Positions 7,945 through 15,540 of a DNA stretch of 36,840 nt are shown in pieces (position 1 is the stretch's first letter; every line of letters begins with the position of its first letter). Below the pieces are notes generated by a model, which searched no databases, had not been told where the DNA came from, and worked only from the letters and a program-made list of their open reading frames with translations. Origin of the DNA: Chloroflexota bacterium (lineage in GTDB: Bacteria > Chloroflexota > Anaerolineae > B4-G1 > SLSP01); assembly GCA_019873645.1 (NCBI GenBank), contig JAIOAX010000046.1, positions 1 to 36,840 on the forward strand, written 5' to 3'. The translations under genes and the position numbers were made by a program.

Positions 7945-8711
7945 CACAACGCAAAGGTACGCCGCAAGGCCTCGATCAGGTCGCCCTTCGGCTTGAATTC
8001 ATGGCCGACGTAGTAGGGGTAACCGGCAGCAGCAATGGCGCGACAGATGCCAGCATAGTTCAGTTCTTGTGAGTCGTCCATGTCATTGCGGCCGGGGTTG
8101 CCCGCCGTGTGGAAGTGGCCGATCCACTTGATATTGTCGCAGATGGTGCGGATGATGTCGCCTTCCATAATCTGCATGTGGTAGATGTCATAGAGCAGCT
8201 TCACCCGTGGGCTGTTGACGCGCTCGCAGACCGCCACACCCCAGGCGGTATGATCGCACTGATAGCCGGGGTGATCCACTTTGGAGTTGAGCAGTTCCAT
8301 GTTCAGGTTGATACCCTTCTCCTCGGCGTAAGGCGCGATGCGCCTGAATCCGTCGGCAACCGCCTCGATGGCCTCAATCTCCGTTTGGAACGGCTGACGG
8401 TTGCCGCTGAAGCAGATCAGGCCGGGGATGCCGTATTTTGCGGCGATGTCAATAGATTCGCGCAATTCGGCCTCGATGCGCGCGTGGTTGGAGCGTTTGT
8501 TCAGCCCATCCGCCAGCGAGTTGTGACCGACCATGCTGGCAACCACGAGGCCGTATCGGTGCGCCGTTTCGACGACTTCCTCAAAATCCGGGCCGCGCGC
8601 CCACAGCTCGACGGCCGCGTAACCGATCTCCGCCGCGACTTTGAACAAGTCATCCAGGCTCATATCGGGGGGCTTAAACATGGGGTAGCATAGCGATTGT
8701 TTGATACGCAT
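7935..8711 (-). CDS. hyi: Hydroxypyruvate isomerase-family TIM-barrel sugar isomerase
   Basis: A 258-residue AP-endonuclease-2/xylose-isomerase-like TIM barrel. Conserved family segments are MELLNSKVDHPGYQCDHT (Glu139), KLLYDIYHMQIMEGD (Asp175, His178), GHFHTAGNPGR (His201) and VGHEFKPKGD (Glu238); these supply the expected metal ligands and catalytic glutamates. Hyi interconverts hydroxypyruvate and tartronate semialdehyde, but relatives act on other ketoses, so the substrate is not fixed. The neighbouring genes do not indicate a glyoxylate pathway. The ribosome binding site GAGG is formed at the end of the TCGATAG repeat array upstream. Confidence 0.75.
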   Translation of the reverse strand: MRIKQSLCYPMFKPPDMSLDDLFKVAAEIGYAAVELWARGPDFEEVVETAHRYGLVVASMVGHNSLADGLNKRSNHARIEAELRESIDIAAKYGIPGLICFSGNRQPFQTEIEAIEAVADGFRRIAPYAEEKGINLNMELLNSKVDHPGYQCDHTAWGVAVCERVNSPRVKLLYDIYHMQIMEGDIIRTICDNIKWIGHFHTAGNPGRNDMDDSQELNYAGICRAIAAAGYPYYVGHEFKPKGDLIEALRRTFALCDW

Positions 8712-8720
8712 ATTTAACCT

Positions 8721-8750
8721 CGATAGTCGGATAGTCGTTAGTCGAGTAGT
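8721..8750. repeat. Short-period array, 7/8-bp units (CGATAGT type)
   Basis: Four units, CGATAGT, CGGATAGT, CGTTAGT and CGAGTAGT, alternate between 7 and 8 bases. The array occupies the leader of the Hyi-like gene. A similar ATAGTC family appears near 5409 and at 23704. Confidence 0.7.
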
Positions 8751-8771
8751 CTCGTCGGTACGGCAGGAGAG

Positions 8772-9254
8772 TCAGAATGAATCGGAAGATTCAGATGTTG
8801 AGAGCGGTTTGGCAGGTTCTTTCGGCGCGCGCCGGCCGAGCCATGCCAATCCCGCTCCCAGCCCTATCTCAGCAGCGATAACCAATCCGCGCAACCAGGA
8901 GAAGCCGGTGAATTGTTGCAAGATCAGCAACAGAAGATCGGCGGCCGCAATCACCAGCAACGTCCATCCGCCGACTTTGACGAAGCGTTGCCAGACAGTA
9001 TGTCTGGCGATCCCGGCGCGCAGATAGTTCTCGGTCACCAGGATAAAAATCAGTAATCCCAGGCCTACTGCCAGAAAAAAGATCTTGTCGTAAAAGCGCA
9101 CCTGCCAACCGGCGGTGACCGAGTCGCCGGCGAAATACGCTGCGGCGGTGAGAAAGACCTCTCGGCTCAGGAACAGAAACCAGAAGCCCAGAGCCATCAG
9201 CAACACCCACAGCACATAAAATAGCATGTAGTTAAACCAGGGTTTCTTTGTCAT
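8772..9254 (-). CDS. Four-helix membrane protein of unknown function
   Basis: A 160-residue protein with about four predicted transmembrane helices: residues about 9-30, 54-75, 92-112 and 117-138. The tail is soluble and ends in acidic/serine residues. The ATG at 9254 (MTKKPWFNYMLF) is preferred over the upstream start at 9305 because GAGGAAAG lies just before it. I recognise no family motif. The gene sits between the Hyi-like gene and the kinase-like gene on the same strand, but repeat-filled gaps on both sides make a shared operon uncertain. Confidence 0.65.
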   Translation of the reverse strand: MTKKPWFNYMLFYVLWVLLMALGFWFLFLSREVFLTAAAYFAGDSVTAGWQVRFYDKIFFLAVGLGLLIFILVTENYLRAGIARHTVWQRFVKVGGWTLLVIAAADLLLLILQQFTGFSWLRGLVIAAEIGLGAGLAWLGRRAPKEPAKPLSTSESSDSF

Positions 9255-9318
9255 ACTTTCCTCGTAGATTTTTTCGCGGCCTGCAGAATTGCCCATTAGC
9301 CGCACATTGTCGTTATCA

Positions 9319-9389
9319 GCAGATTAAGCAGATTGAGCAGATTTATGCGCCAATTGAAAGCTAATCCGTTCAAATCCGTTTAATCCGTT
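9319..9389. repeat. Two 9/10-bp short arrays (GCAGATTAA and AATCCGTTT types)
   Basis: Three 9-bp units beginning GCAGATT (9319-9345) are followed, after a gap, by three copies of AATCCGTT at 9363, 9373 and 9382. The style matches the other junction arrays, but the period is 9-10 rather than 7. Apart from these repeats I see nothing in 9255-9452. Confidence 0.7.
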
Positions 9390-9452
9390 GACATTTTTAT
9401 GCTGGGTGGAGAGCGTAGCTCATGATGTCTGCTGACACAAGAAATGGCCCTT

Positions 9453-10088
9453 TCAGCATGCGGTTAATCCATCAATATCCCGGGCTGCAAGGATGATCAT
9501 CTGCACGACGGTTTCCGCTGAAAACCGCGCCGTGTCAATGGATAAATGGTAATACTTGGAATTTCTCCAATCGGCGTTGTTGTGCCAGTAGCGGATGTAC
9601 TGCCGCTTCTGCTCATCGGATTGCTCGATACGCCGTTCCGCCTCGGCCTGGGTGAGCTGTTCGCGTTCCATCAGCCGCCGGACGCGCACTTCGGGCGGCG
9701 CGTACAGGCGCACATGCAGCGCCTTGGGCCACGCACTCAACACCATCTGTCCACCGCGTCCGACGATGATGACGTTATCCTCGCGGGCGAAGCGTTCCAG
9801 CGTCTCTTGCACTACCTGGGCATAGGTTTGATCGTCAAGCGCCGCCTTTTTCTCAAAAGCCGAGGCCTGTTTGCGATACAGGGAGGTCATTTCGCCGCTG
9901 ACCAACCGCGCGCGTTGCGTCACATCGCGCTCTTTTTGCAGGATGGTCTCCACGTCTACACCGGCCTCCTGGGCGATTTGCATGACGATGGCTTTGTCCA
10001 CCCGCCGGTAGCCCAATCGCTCACAGAGCATGTCGGCGATGAGATCGCCGTTGCTTCCCAACTCACGCGAAATGGTGATCACAGCCAT
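9453..10088 (-). CDS. Cytidylate kinase-like protein
   Basis: A 211-residue P-loop kinase of the Cytidylate_kin2 group. It starts MAVITISRELGSNGDLIA, where the phosphate-binding loop is of the SRELGSxGD form and not GxxGxGK. VIIVGRGGQMVL and a LYAPPEVRVRRLMERE lid region follow, and the C-terminal RxxYYxxxW-like region is present. Members are annotated as CMP kinase-like, but their true substrate is often unproven. A ribosome binding site GAGG lies seven bases before the ATG. It is divergent from the CDP-sugar cluster, so a role in supplying cytidine nucleotides is tempting but speculative. Confidence 0.75.
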   Translation of the reverse strand: MAVITISRELGSNGDLIADMLCERLGYRRVDKAIVMQIAQEAGVDVETILQKERDVTQRARLVSGEMTSLYRKQASAFEKKAALDDQTYAQVVQETLERFAREDNVIIVGRGGQMVLSAWPKALHVRLYAPPEVRVRRLMEREQLTQAEAERRIEQSDEQKRQYIRYWHNNADWRNSKYYHLSIDTARFSAETVVQMIILAARDIDGLTAC

Positions 10089-10183
10089 AAAACGCCTCGG
10101 AATAGTTGTCAGTCCTCAGTCTGGTCGTCGGGCAGGTTCATCTGTCCAATGTTGTACTGCGAAGCGTATAGATGTCAAATCGT

Positions 10184-10211
10184 TTGACAAAACGTCCCGC
10201 CGTGTTACCAT
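10184..10211 (+). promoter_or_regulatory. Promoter for the CDP-dideoxyhexose cluster
   Basis: A perfect -35 box TTGACA (10184-10189) is followed after 16 bases by TACCAT (10206-10211). Transcription would start near 10218, leaving a leader of about 128 bases that contains the inverted heptamer array at 10258-10310. It is the best plus-strand promoter in the gap before rfbF. Confidence 0.6.
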
Positions 10212-10257
10212 AGGCTGGGTAGATTAATGAACAGGAGCGATGACTCTGTACTGTCAT

Positions 10258-10310
10258 GAAACGTGAAACGTGAGGAATTTCCTCGATCCAGTTTCACGTT
10301 TCGCGTTTTA
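10258..10310. repeat. Inverted heptamer array in the rfbF leader
   Basis: Units of AAACGTG (10258-10273) are followed by their reverse complements of the CACGTTT/CGCGTTT type (10291-10310). Between them lies the 13-base palindrome GAGGAATTTCCTC (10272-10284). The leader RNA could form a long stem with a few mismatches. A weaker three-unit array (AGTTGTC, AGTCCTC, AGTCTGG) lies upstream at 10104-10124. Confidence 0.75.
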
Positions 10311-10345
10311 CATTGGAGAATGACAGCTTTACGGCAGGCGCGATC

Positions 10346-11122
10346 ATGAGCGAACACATACCCGTTATCATCCTCTGCGGCGGCAAGGGCACCCGGATGG
10401 GCGACCGCACCGTTCCCAAGCCCCTGGTAGAAATCGGCGAGCGGCCGGTGCTATGGCATGTGATGAAGATTTACGCGGCGCAGGGGTTCACTGACTTTAT
10501 TCTGGCGCTTGGTTATCACGGGGATATGATCAAACGTTATTTTCTGGAATATGACTGGCAGAGCCGGGATTTCACGTTGACGCTCGGCGATGGGCAGCCG
10601 GTCTACCATACCCCCAATGACACGGCCGGCTGGCGTATCACCTTCGCCGAAACCGGCCTGGAGACGATGACCGGCGCGCGGGTGCGCAAGGCAGCGCGGT
10701 ATGTACAAACGCCGCGTTTCTTCGTCACCTATGCCGACGGCGTTGCCGATATTGATCTGCACGCGCTGCTGGCCTTCCACCGGCAACAAGGAACGCTGGC
10801 TACGATGACCGGGGTGCGCGCTTTTTCGCGCTTCGGCGTCCTGGAGACCGATGGCCGCGGCAAAGTCACCGGCTTCCAGGAGAAACCGCTGGTCGAAACC
10901 CTGATCAATGGCGGTTTTTTTGTCTTTGAGCGCGATGCTTTACGCTACCTTGAAGGCGACGATGACCTGATTCTGGAACGCGAACCGTTCGGTCAAATGG
11001 CGGCTGACGGGCAACTGGCCGTCTATGAACATCATGGTTTCTGGCGCGCAATGGACACCTTCAAAGAGGCGCAGGAATTGAGCGCCTTGTGGGAAGCGAG
11101 CGCGCCGTGGAAAATCTGGTGA
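10346..11122 (+). CDS. rfbF: Glucose-1-phosphate cytidylyltransferase RfbF
   Basis: This enzyme makes CDP-glucose from CTP and glucose-1-phosphate, the first step to CDP-3,6-dideoxyhexoses. At 258 residues it has the family's length. The nucleotide-binding LCGGKGTRMG is at residues 9-18, followed by PKPLVEIGERPVLWHVMKIY, FVTYADGVADID, GFQEKPL, INGGFFVFE and the C-terminal GFWRAMDTFKEAQEL...APWKIW, all as in RfbF. The ATG at 10346 is chosen over a TTG at 10313 because the protein family starts here; neither has a strong ribosome binding site. It is the first gene of a five-gene plus-strand run, and its stop codon lies in a heptamer array. Confidence 0.93.
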   Translation: MSEHIPVIILCGGKGTRMGDRTVPKPLVEIGERPVLWHVMKIYAAQGFTDFILALGYHGDMIKRYFLEYDWQSRDFTLTLGDGQPVYHTPNDTAGWRITFAETGLETMTGARVRKAARYVQTPRFFVTYADGVADIDLHALLAFHRQQGTLATMTGVRAFSRFGVLETDGRGKVTGFQEKPLVETLINGGFFVFERDALRYLEGDDDLILEREPFGQMAADGQLAVYEHHGFWRAMDTFKEAQELSALWEASAPWKIW

Positions 11123-11205
11123 TTGGGGATTAGTAATCGGGACCGGCATGGGTGATTGGTATCAAACACCTCTTCCCGATTGCCAATTACCGATTACCGA
11201 CAAGG
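11119..11205. repeat. Two heptamer arrays between rfbF and rfbG
   Basis: Units GTGATTG, GGGATTA and GTAATCG (11119-11139) cover the rfbF stop codon. Units GATTGCC, AATTACC, GATTACC and GACAAGG (11178-11205) run directly into the AAGGAGG ribosome binding site of rfbG. The two arrays are broadly reverse-complementary; AATCGGG (11135-11141) matches CCCGATT (11175-11181). Confidence 0.8.
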
Positions 11206-11216
11206 AGGCAACTCTC

Positions 11217-12212
11217 ATGAATACTTCTTTCTGGCGTGATCGTCCTGTATTGGTGACGGGGTGTACCGGTCTGCTGGGATCATGGCTCACGCAGACGCTC
11301 GTGGAATCCCGGGCCGACGTGGTCGGGTTGATCCGTGACGATGTACCGCAGTCGCATCTCATTCGTTCCGGCGTTGTGGATAACATCCGTGTGGTGTACG
11401 GGGATGTGACCGATTATGCGACGATGGAGCGTGTGCTGAACGAATACGAGATTGATGCCGTCTTCCATCTGGCGGCGCAGACGATTGTGGGGATCGCCAA
11501 CCGCGCGCCGCTCTCTACTTTCGAGACGAATATCCGTGGTACGTGGGTCGTCCTTGAAGCCGCGCGTCGCGCCCCGACTGTCAAACGCATCGTCGTGGCT
11601 TCCAGTGATAAAGCGTATGGCGCCCAACCGGCTCTTCCCTACGTTGAAACCATGCCGCTGCACGGCGAACATCCTTACGATGTCTCCAAGAGCGCGGCTG
11701 ACCTGCTGGCTCAGAGCTACGCAAAGACTTACGGCATGCCCATCGCCATCACACGCTGCGCTAACCTGTATGGCGGCGGCGATCTGAACTGGAATCGTCT
11801 GGTTCCGGGGACAATTCGCAATGCCCTGCAGGGCAAAGCGCCGGTCATTCGCTCCGATGGCACCTTCATCCGCGATTACCTCTATGTGCGCGACGCCGTG
11901 CGCGCTTATCTGATGCTCGCTGAGGCGTTGGATCACCCTGAAATTCAGGGGCAGGCGTTCAATTGCGGCACCGCCGAGCCGGTCAGTGTGCTGGAAATGA
12001 CACGGATGATCCTTGCGCTTTCCCCGCACCCGCGCCTACAACCCATTGTGCTCAACGAGGTCAAAAACGAGATCAAAGACCAGTACCTGGATAGCACCAA
12101 AATTAGAGAAGCCATCGGCTGGCAGCCGGCCTGGTCGCGTGAGGCGGCGCTGGTTGAGACGTTGGCGTGGTATGCGCAATATCTGGGTTACAAGTTGAGG
12201 GTTGAGGAATAA
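11217..12212 (+). CDS. rfbG: CDP-glucose 4,6-dehydratase RfbG
   Basis: A 331-residue extended short-chain dehydrogenase that converts CDP-glucose to CDP-4-keto-6-deoxyglucose using bound NAD+. The Rossmann loop GCTGLLGSW starts at about residue 15, the catalytic YDVSK follows at about 158-162, and ITRCANLYGGGDLNWNRLVPGTIR is diagnostic of this dehydratase subfamily. The start at 11217 has an ideal AAGGAGG. An upstream start at 11148 would translate the repeat array and is rejected. The neighbours rfbF and rfbH supply the previous and following steps. Confidence 0.92.
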   Translation: MNTSFWRDRPVLVTGCTGLLGSWLTQTLVESRADVVGLIRDDVPQSHLIRSGVVDNIRVVYGDVTDYATMERVLNEYEIDAVFHLAAQTIVGIANRAPLSTFETNIRGTWVVLEAARRAPTVKRIVVASSDKAYGAQPALPYVETMPLHGEHPYDVSKSAADLLAQSYAKTYGMPIAITRCANLYGGGDLNWNRLVPGTIRNALQGKAPVIRSDGTFIRDYLYVRDAVRAYLMLAEALDHPEIQGQAFNCGTAEPVSVLEMTRMILALSPHPRLQPIVLNEVKNEIKDQYLDSTKIREAIGWQPAWSREAALVETLAWYAQYLGYKLRVEE

Positions 12213-12213
12213 A

Positions 12214-12341
12214 GGTGCAAGGAGCAAGGGAAAAGGAGCAAGGGAAAAGGAGCAAGGGGAACACTATACCAGGAGTTGATCTGTTGCAACTCGCAACTCA
12301 TAACTCACAACTCGCATCCCATAATCCATCCCCCATAACTC
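12214..12341. repeat. Two heptamer arrays between rfbG and the reductase gene
   Basis: The first array (12214-12262) has seven units alternating GGAGCAA and GGGAAAA. The second (12286-12341) has eight units of the kind GCAACTC, ATAACTC, ACAACTC and ATAATCC. Between them lies AGGAG (12271-12275), the likely ribosome binding site of the next gene. The second array lies in that gene's reading frame and appears to be translated. Confidence 0.85.
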
Positions 12342-13240
12342 AGGGTCCCATTCTCATAACCGGGGCGACGGGGTTCATCGGACGGCGGCTGACGGAGCGA
12401 CTGGTCTCTGCCGGCGCCGAGGTGACTGCGTTGACGCTGCCCGGTGAGGAATCTCTTTTGCCGCAAGGTGTGCGCGTCGTGTCCGGCGACATCACCGACG
12501 CCACGAATGTACACCAAGCCACCAGCGCAGTACAACCGGCATGGATCATCCACCTGGCTGCTGTGGGCGTTACCAATCCCGATTTGCCCTTCATGACAGT
12601 TTGCCGGGTCAATGTGGATGGTGTGATCAACGTGCTGGACGCGGCGCATGCGGTTCCCGCTGTCCGACGCATTGTGCTGGTCGGCTCCTCCTATGAGTAC
12701 GGTGCACGACGCACCGATGAAGGCCTTGACCCTTTCAACGCCTACAGCGCCTCGAAAGTGGCGGCATGGGCTTTTGCCCGCGCGGCCTATAACACCTGGG
12801 GCGCGCCTGTGGTGTGGGTGCGCCTGTTTCAGGTGTACGGGCCGGGGCAACGCGAGCAGGCGCTGATTCCTGCCGCGATTCGTGCCGCCTTGAGCGGCGC
12901 CGATTTCCGTATGACGGCTGGGGCGCAACAGCGCGATTTTGTCTTTGTGGATGATGTCGTCGCCGGGCTGCTGGCCGTCGCCGCCGCGCCTGACCTCGAA
13001 GGGCGCGCTTTGGATATTGCTACCGGGCACTTATACCGCATCCGCGATGTTGTGGAGCGTATATGGGAATTGAGCGGCGCGCGGGGGCGCATCCTTGCCG
13101 GCGCGTTGCCCTACCGGCCCGGTGAAGTCCCCGCCATCCCCGCCGATGTAGATCGCACCCGCCGGCTCACCGGTTGGGAAGCGCAGGTGGGGTTGGAAGA
13201 AGGGTTACAGCAGACGATTGAAGTGATGCGTAAAGCGTAA
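12284..13240 (+). CDS. NAD(P)-dependent sugar epimerase/reductase of the CDP-dideoxyhexose pathway
   Basis: An extended SDR protein with the Rossmann loop GATGFIG, catalytic YSASK and VRLFQVYGPGQ. By position between rfbG and rfbH it is a good candidate for the final 4-keto reductase that makes CDP-paratose or CDP-abequose; an epimerase role is also possible. The start is uncertain. I prefer the TTG at 12284, eight bases after AGGAG, giving 318 residues. A GTG at 12215 is the other choice. With either, the first 20 or so residues come from the heptamer array, and the conserved domain begins at GPILITGATG. The stop codon falls in the next array. Confidence 0.8.
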   Translation: MQLATHNSQLASHNPSPITQGPILITGATGFIGRRLTERLVSAGAEVTALTLPGEESLLPQGVRVVSGDITDATNVHQATSAVQPAWIIHLAAVGVTNPDLPFMTVCRVNVDGVINVLDAAHAVPAVRRIVLVGSSYEYGARRTDEGLDPFNAYSASKVAAWAFARAAYNTWGAPVVWVRLFQVYGPGQREQALIPAAIRAALSGADFRMTAGAQQRDFVFVDDVVAGLLAVAAAPDLEGRALDIATGHLYRIRDVVERIWELSGARGRILAGALPYRPGEVPAIPADVDRTRRLTGWEAQVGLEEGLQQTIEVMRKA

Positions 13241-13304
13241 AACGTAAAGCGTAAGGCGTAAAACGTAAGGATAATGACGTTTCACGTTTTACGTTTCACG
13301 TTTT
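13228..13304. repeat. Self-complementary heptamer array, 11 units
   Basis: Six units of GCGTAAA/ACGTAAA/GCGTAAG type are followed by one spacer unit (GATAATG) and four units of ACGTTTC/ACGTTTT. The second half is close to the reverse complement of the first (about 22 of 28 positions), so the transcript can form a long imperfect hairpin. The stop codon of the reductase gene (13238-13240) lies in the second unit, and the GGGAGG site of rfbH follows shortly after. Confidence 0.85.
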
Positions 13305-13321
13305 GTTCGGGAGGCATAATC

Positions 13322-14665
13322 ATGACAGATGAACCAACGCCGGCGCGGGCAGAGATGCTGCGCCGCGAGATTCTCGATAAAATAGCCGAATATTATCGAA
13401 TCGCGCACCTTCCGGCGGATTTTGTCCCCGGCGAGACGTTTGTGAACTACGGGGGGCGCGTCTACGATGAACGTGAGTTGCAAAGCGCGGTTGAGGCCGT
13501 GCTTGATTTCTGGCTCACCGACGGCCCGCGCACGGAAGCCTTCTCCGCGCGGTTGGGGCAATACGTGGGCTTGAAGTGCATCCTCACGGTCAATTCCGGC
13601 TCATCGGCGAACCTGGTGGCGCTGACAACATTGTGTTCCCGTCAACTGGAGCGCCCCTTGCTCCCCGGCGACGAGGTCATCACGCCGGCCGCGACTTTCC
13701 CCACCACCGTCGCCCCTATCGTACAAAACTGGCTCATCCCGGTTTTTGTGGATTGCAGAGTCGGAACGTATAACCTTGACGTCAACCTGCTGGAAGCCGC
13801 GCTTTCATCGCAGACGCGCGCCGTGTTTGTGCCTCACATCCTCGGTAACCCCGTCGAAATAGACGTGGTCATGGATTTCGCGCAGGCGCACGATCTTTAT
13901 GTTATCGAAGATACCTGCGATGCCCTCGGCAGCCGCTACGATGGCACATACTGTGGCGCATTTGGGCATCTCAGCACCTTCAGCTTTTATCCGGCACACC
14001 ACATCACCACCGGCGAAGGCGGTGCGGTGGGCACAAACGACACACGACTGTATCACATTGCTCATTCCATCCGCGACTGGGGCCGCGATTGCTGGTGCGA
14101 TCACAAAAGTCCGCGCGACGGCGAATGTCGTCAGCGCTTCGACTGGGAGATCCCCGGTCTGGGCGAACCCTACGATCACCGCTACTATTTCACGGAGATC
14201 GGCTATAACCTCAAGATGACGGACCTTCAAGCCGCCATCGGCTTGCCGCAGCTTGACAAGCTGCCGGATTTCGTGGCCGCGCGTAAACACAATTTCGCAG
14301 TCCTTTACGAGGGGCTTAGCCGCTACACCGATTATCTTGTATTGCCGGTCTGGAGTCCCAAGGCCGATCCGGCGTGGTTTGCGTTTACCATTGCTGTGCG
14401 CGAAGACGCGCCCTTCACCCGGCGCGACCTCAATGACTACCTGCGCATGCGCAAAATCGAGACGCGCTACCTCTTCGCTGGCAATATCCTGCGTCAGCCC
14501 GCTTATCGCCATATCCCGCATCGCATCGCCACACCCCTGCCGGAGACCGAACGGGTGCTCAAGAGCGCCTTCTTCATCGGCGTTTATCCGGGGATGGATG
14601 ACGCGCGGCTGGCATACATCTTGCAAGTCTTCGAGGATTTCTTCACGGGGCAGGGACTCTTATGA
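13322..14665 (+). CDS. rfbH: CDP-4-keto-6-deoxyglucose-3-dehydrase RfbH (E1)
   Basis: A DegT/EryC1-fold enzyme that uses pyridoxamine phosphate and an iron-sulfur centre to remove the C3 hydroxyl of CDP-4-keto-6-deoxyglucose. The key mark is SFYPAHHITTGEGG at 221-234: a histidine (226) replaces the lysine of ordinary aminotransferases, as in known E1 enzymes. Cysteines at 257, 259 and 269 (DCWC and GEC) lie in the cluster-binding region; I could not place a fourth ligand. ITRYFTEIGYNLKMTDLQAA-like sequence and LFAGNILRQPAY are also typical. The start at 13322 has GGGAGG upstream. The length is 447 residues. The partner reductase RfbI (E3) is not in this window. Confidence 0.93.
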   Translation: MTDEPTPARAEMLRREILDKIAEYYRIAHLPADFVPGETFVNYGGRVYDERELQSAVEAVLDFWLTDGPRTEAFSARLGQYVGLKCILTVNSGSSANLVALTTLCSRQLERPLLPGDEVITPAATFPTTVAPIVQNWLIPVFVDCRVGTYNLDVNLLEAALSSQTRAVFVPHILGNPVEIDVVMDFAQAHDLYVIEDTCDALGSRYDGTYCGAFGHLSTFSFYPAHHITTGEGGAVGTNDTRLYHIAHSIRDWGRDCWCDHKSPRDGECRQRFDWEIPGLGEPYDHRYYFTEIGYNLKMTDLQAAIGLPQLDKLPDFVAARKHNFAVLYEGLSRYTDYLVLPVWSPKADPAWFAFTIAVREDAPFTRRDLNDYLRMRKIETRYLFAGNILRQPAYRHIPHRIATPLPETERVLKSAFFIGVYPGMDDARLAYILQVFEDFFTGQGLL

Positions 14666-14794
14666 ATCATGAATCACGAATCATGAATCATGAATCACGG
14701 AGTACGGATTATGAATCACGAATTACGGATTACGGATCCCCAATCCCTAATCCCCAATCCCTAATCCCCAATCCCCAATCCCCAATCCCCAAAC
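14662..14794 (+). repeat. Translated heptamer array, exactly 19 units
   Basis: Nineteen uninterrupted 7-bp units fill 133 bases. Early units are ATGAATC or ACGAATC, middle units ACGGATT or ACGAATT, and late units CCCAATC or CCTAATC. The array starts on the ATG that overlaps the rfbH stop codon. It is in the glycosyltransferase frame, and since three units make 21 bases it encodes a seven-residue protein repeat. The late unit CCCCAAT is the same as units described in cyanobacterial STRR repeats. Confidence 0.9.
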
Positions 14795-15492
14795 TCTCCA
14801 TCATCATCTGCGCCTACAATGAGCGGCGGACGATTCTCGATGCCATTGCGCAGGCGCATGCGGTAGCATTGCCGGATGGTTGGGACAAAGAGGTCATCGT
14901 CGTGGACAATTGCTCAACCGACGGAACGCGCGATTTGCTCGAAACGGTGGATATGCCAGGGGTGCGCATTATCCTGCACCCGCGCAATCTGGGGAAAAGC
15001 GCATCCATCCTCACCGGCATCCGCGAGGCCACAGGCGACTATTTTCTCATCTTCGACGCCGACCTGGAATATGAGGCCGCTGACATCCCGCGCATGGTCG
15101 CGGCAGTGACGCCCGGTGAGACGGTTGCCGTGTTCGGGTCGCGCACGCTCGGCGGACGCAAAATCTACCTTTACGCCCAGAACTATTGGGGGGTGCGCTT
15201 CCTCACCGCCGTTGCCAACCTGCTCTTTGGCGGCCATCTGACCGACATTGCGACCGGCCCCAAACTGGCGCGGGTGGCTGTGGTACGCTCGCTGAACCTG
15301 AGCAGTCACGAATTCGATCTGGATTTCGATTTGCCGTGCAAATTGCTCAAAAACGGTTATAAAATAGAAGAAATCGCCATCAACTACCATCCGCGCTCGG
15401 TGGCGCAAGGGAAGGGCCTGGCGGGCTGGAAGGCCGTGCGCACCGGTTTGCGGGTGCTGTGGATTTATTTCAAGGTCCTGATCGGCAAGTAG
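14662..15492 (+). CDS. Family 2 glycosyltransferase with repeat-encoded N-terminus
   Basis: The catalytic domain starts at about residue 46 (LSIIICAYNERRTI), with VVDNCSTDGTRD, FDADLEYE (the metal-binding DxD-type motif) and a C-terminal region like dolichyl-phosphate sugar synthases (TDIATGPKLARV, NYHPRSVAQGKGL). It probably transfers a sugar to a lipid carrier or glycan, and position suggests the CDP-dideoxyhexose product or its acceptor. The ATG at 14662 overlaps the rfbH stop (ATGA). The first 44 residues repeat every seven (MNHESRI, TDYESRI, PNPQSPI). No in-frame ATG, GTG or TTG lies between 14683 and the domain, so at least most of this tail must be translated. The tail is not part of the family. 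Confidence 0.88.
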   Translation: MNHESRIMNHESRSTDYESRITDYGSPIPNPQSLIPNPQSPIPKLSIIICAYNERRTILDAIAQAHAVALPDGWDKEVIVVDNCSTDGTRDLLETVDMPGVRIILHPRNLGKSASILTGIREATGDYFLIFDADLEYEAADIPRMVAAVTPGETVAVFGSRTLGGRKIYLYAQNYWGVRFLTAVANLLFGGHLTDIATGPKLARVAVVRSLNLSSHEFDLDFDLPCKLLKNGYKIEEIAINYHPRSVAQGKGLAGWKAVRTGLRVLWIYFKVLIGK

Positions 15493-15540
15493 CTCGACAA
15501 GGTTAAATGCACCGTAGAGCCGTCGGGAACGCCAAATCCC

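Noticed and set aside
11148..11216. Upstream start for rfbG
   Set aside because: It would translate the junction array, whereas the ATG at 11217 has an ideal AAGGAGG and matches the family start.
12215..12283. GTG at 12215 as start of the reductase gene
   Set aside because: It falls in the heptamer array with only repeat sequence upstream, while the TTG at 12284 has AGGAG eight bases before it. Not excluded.
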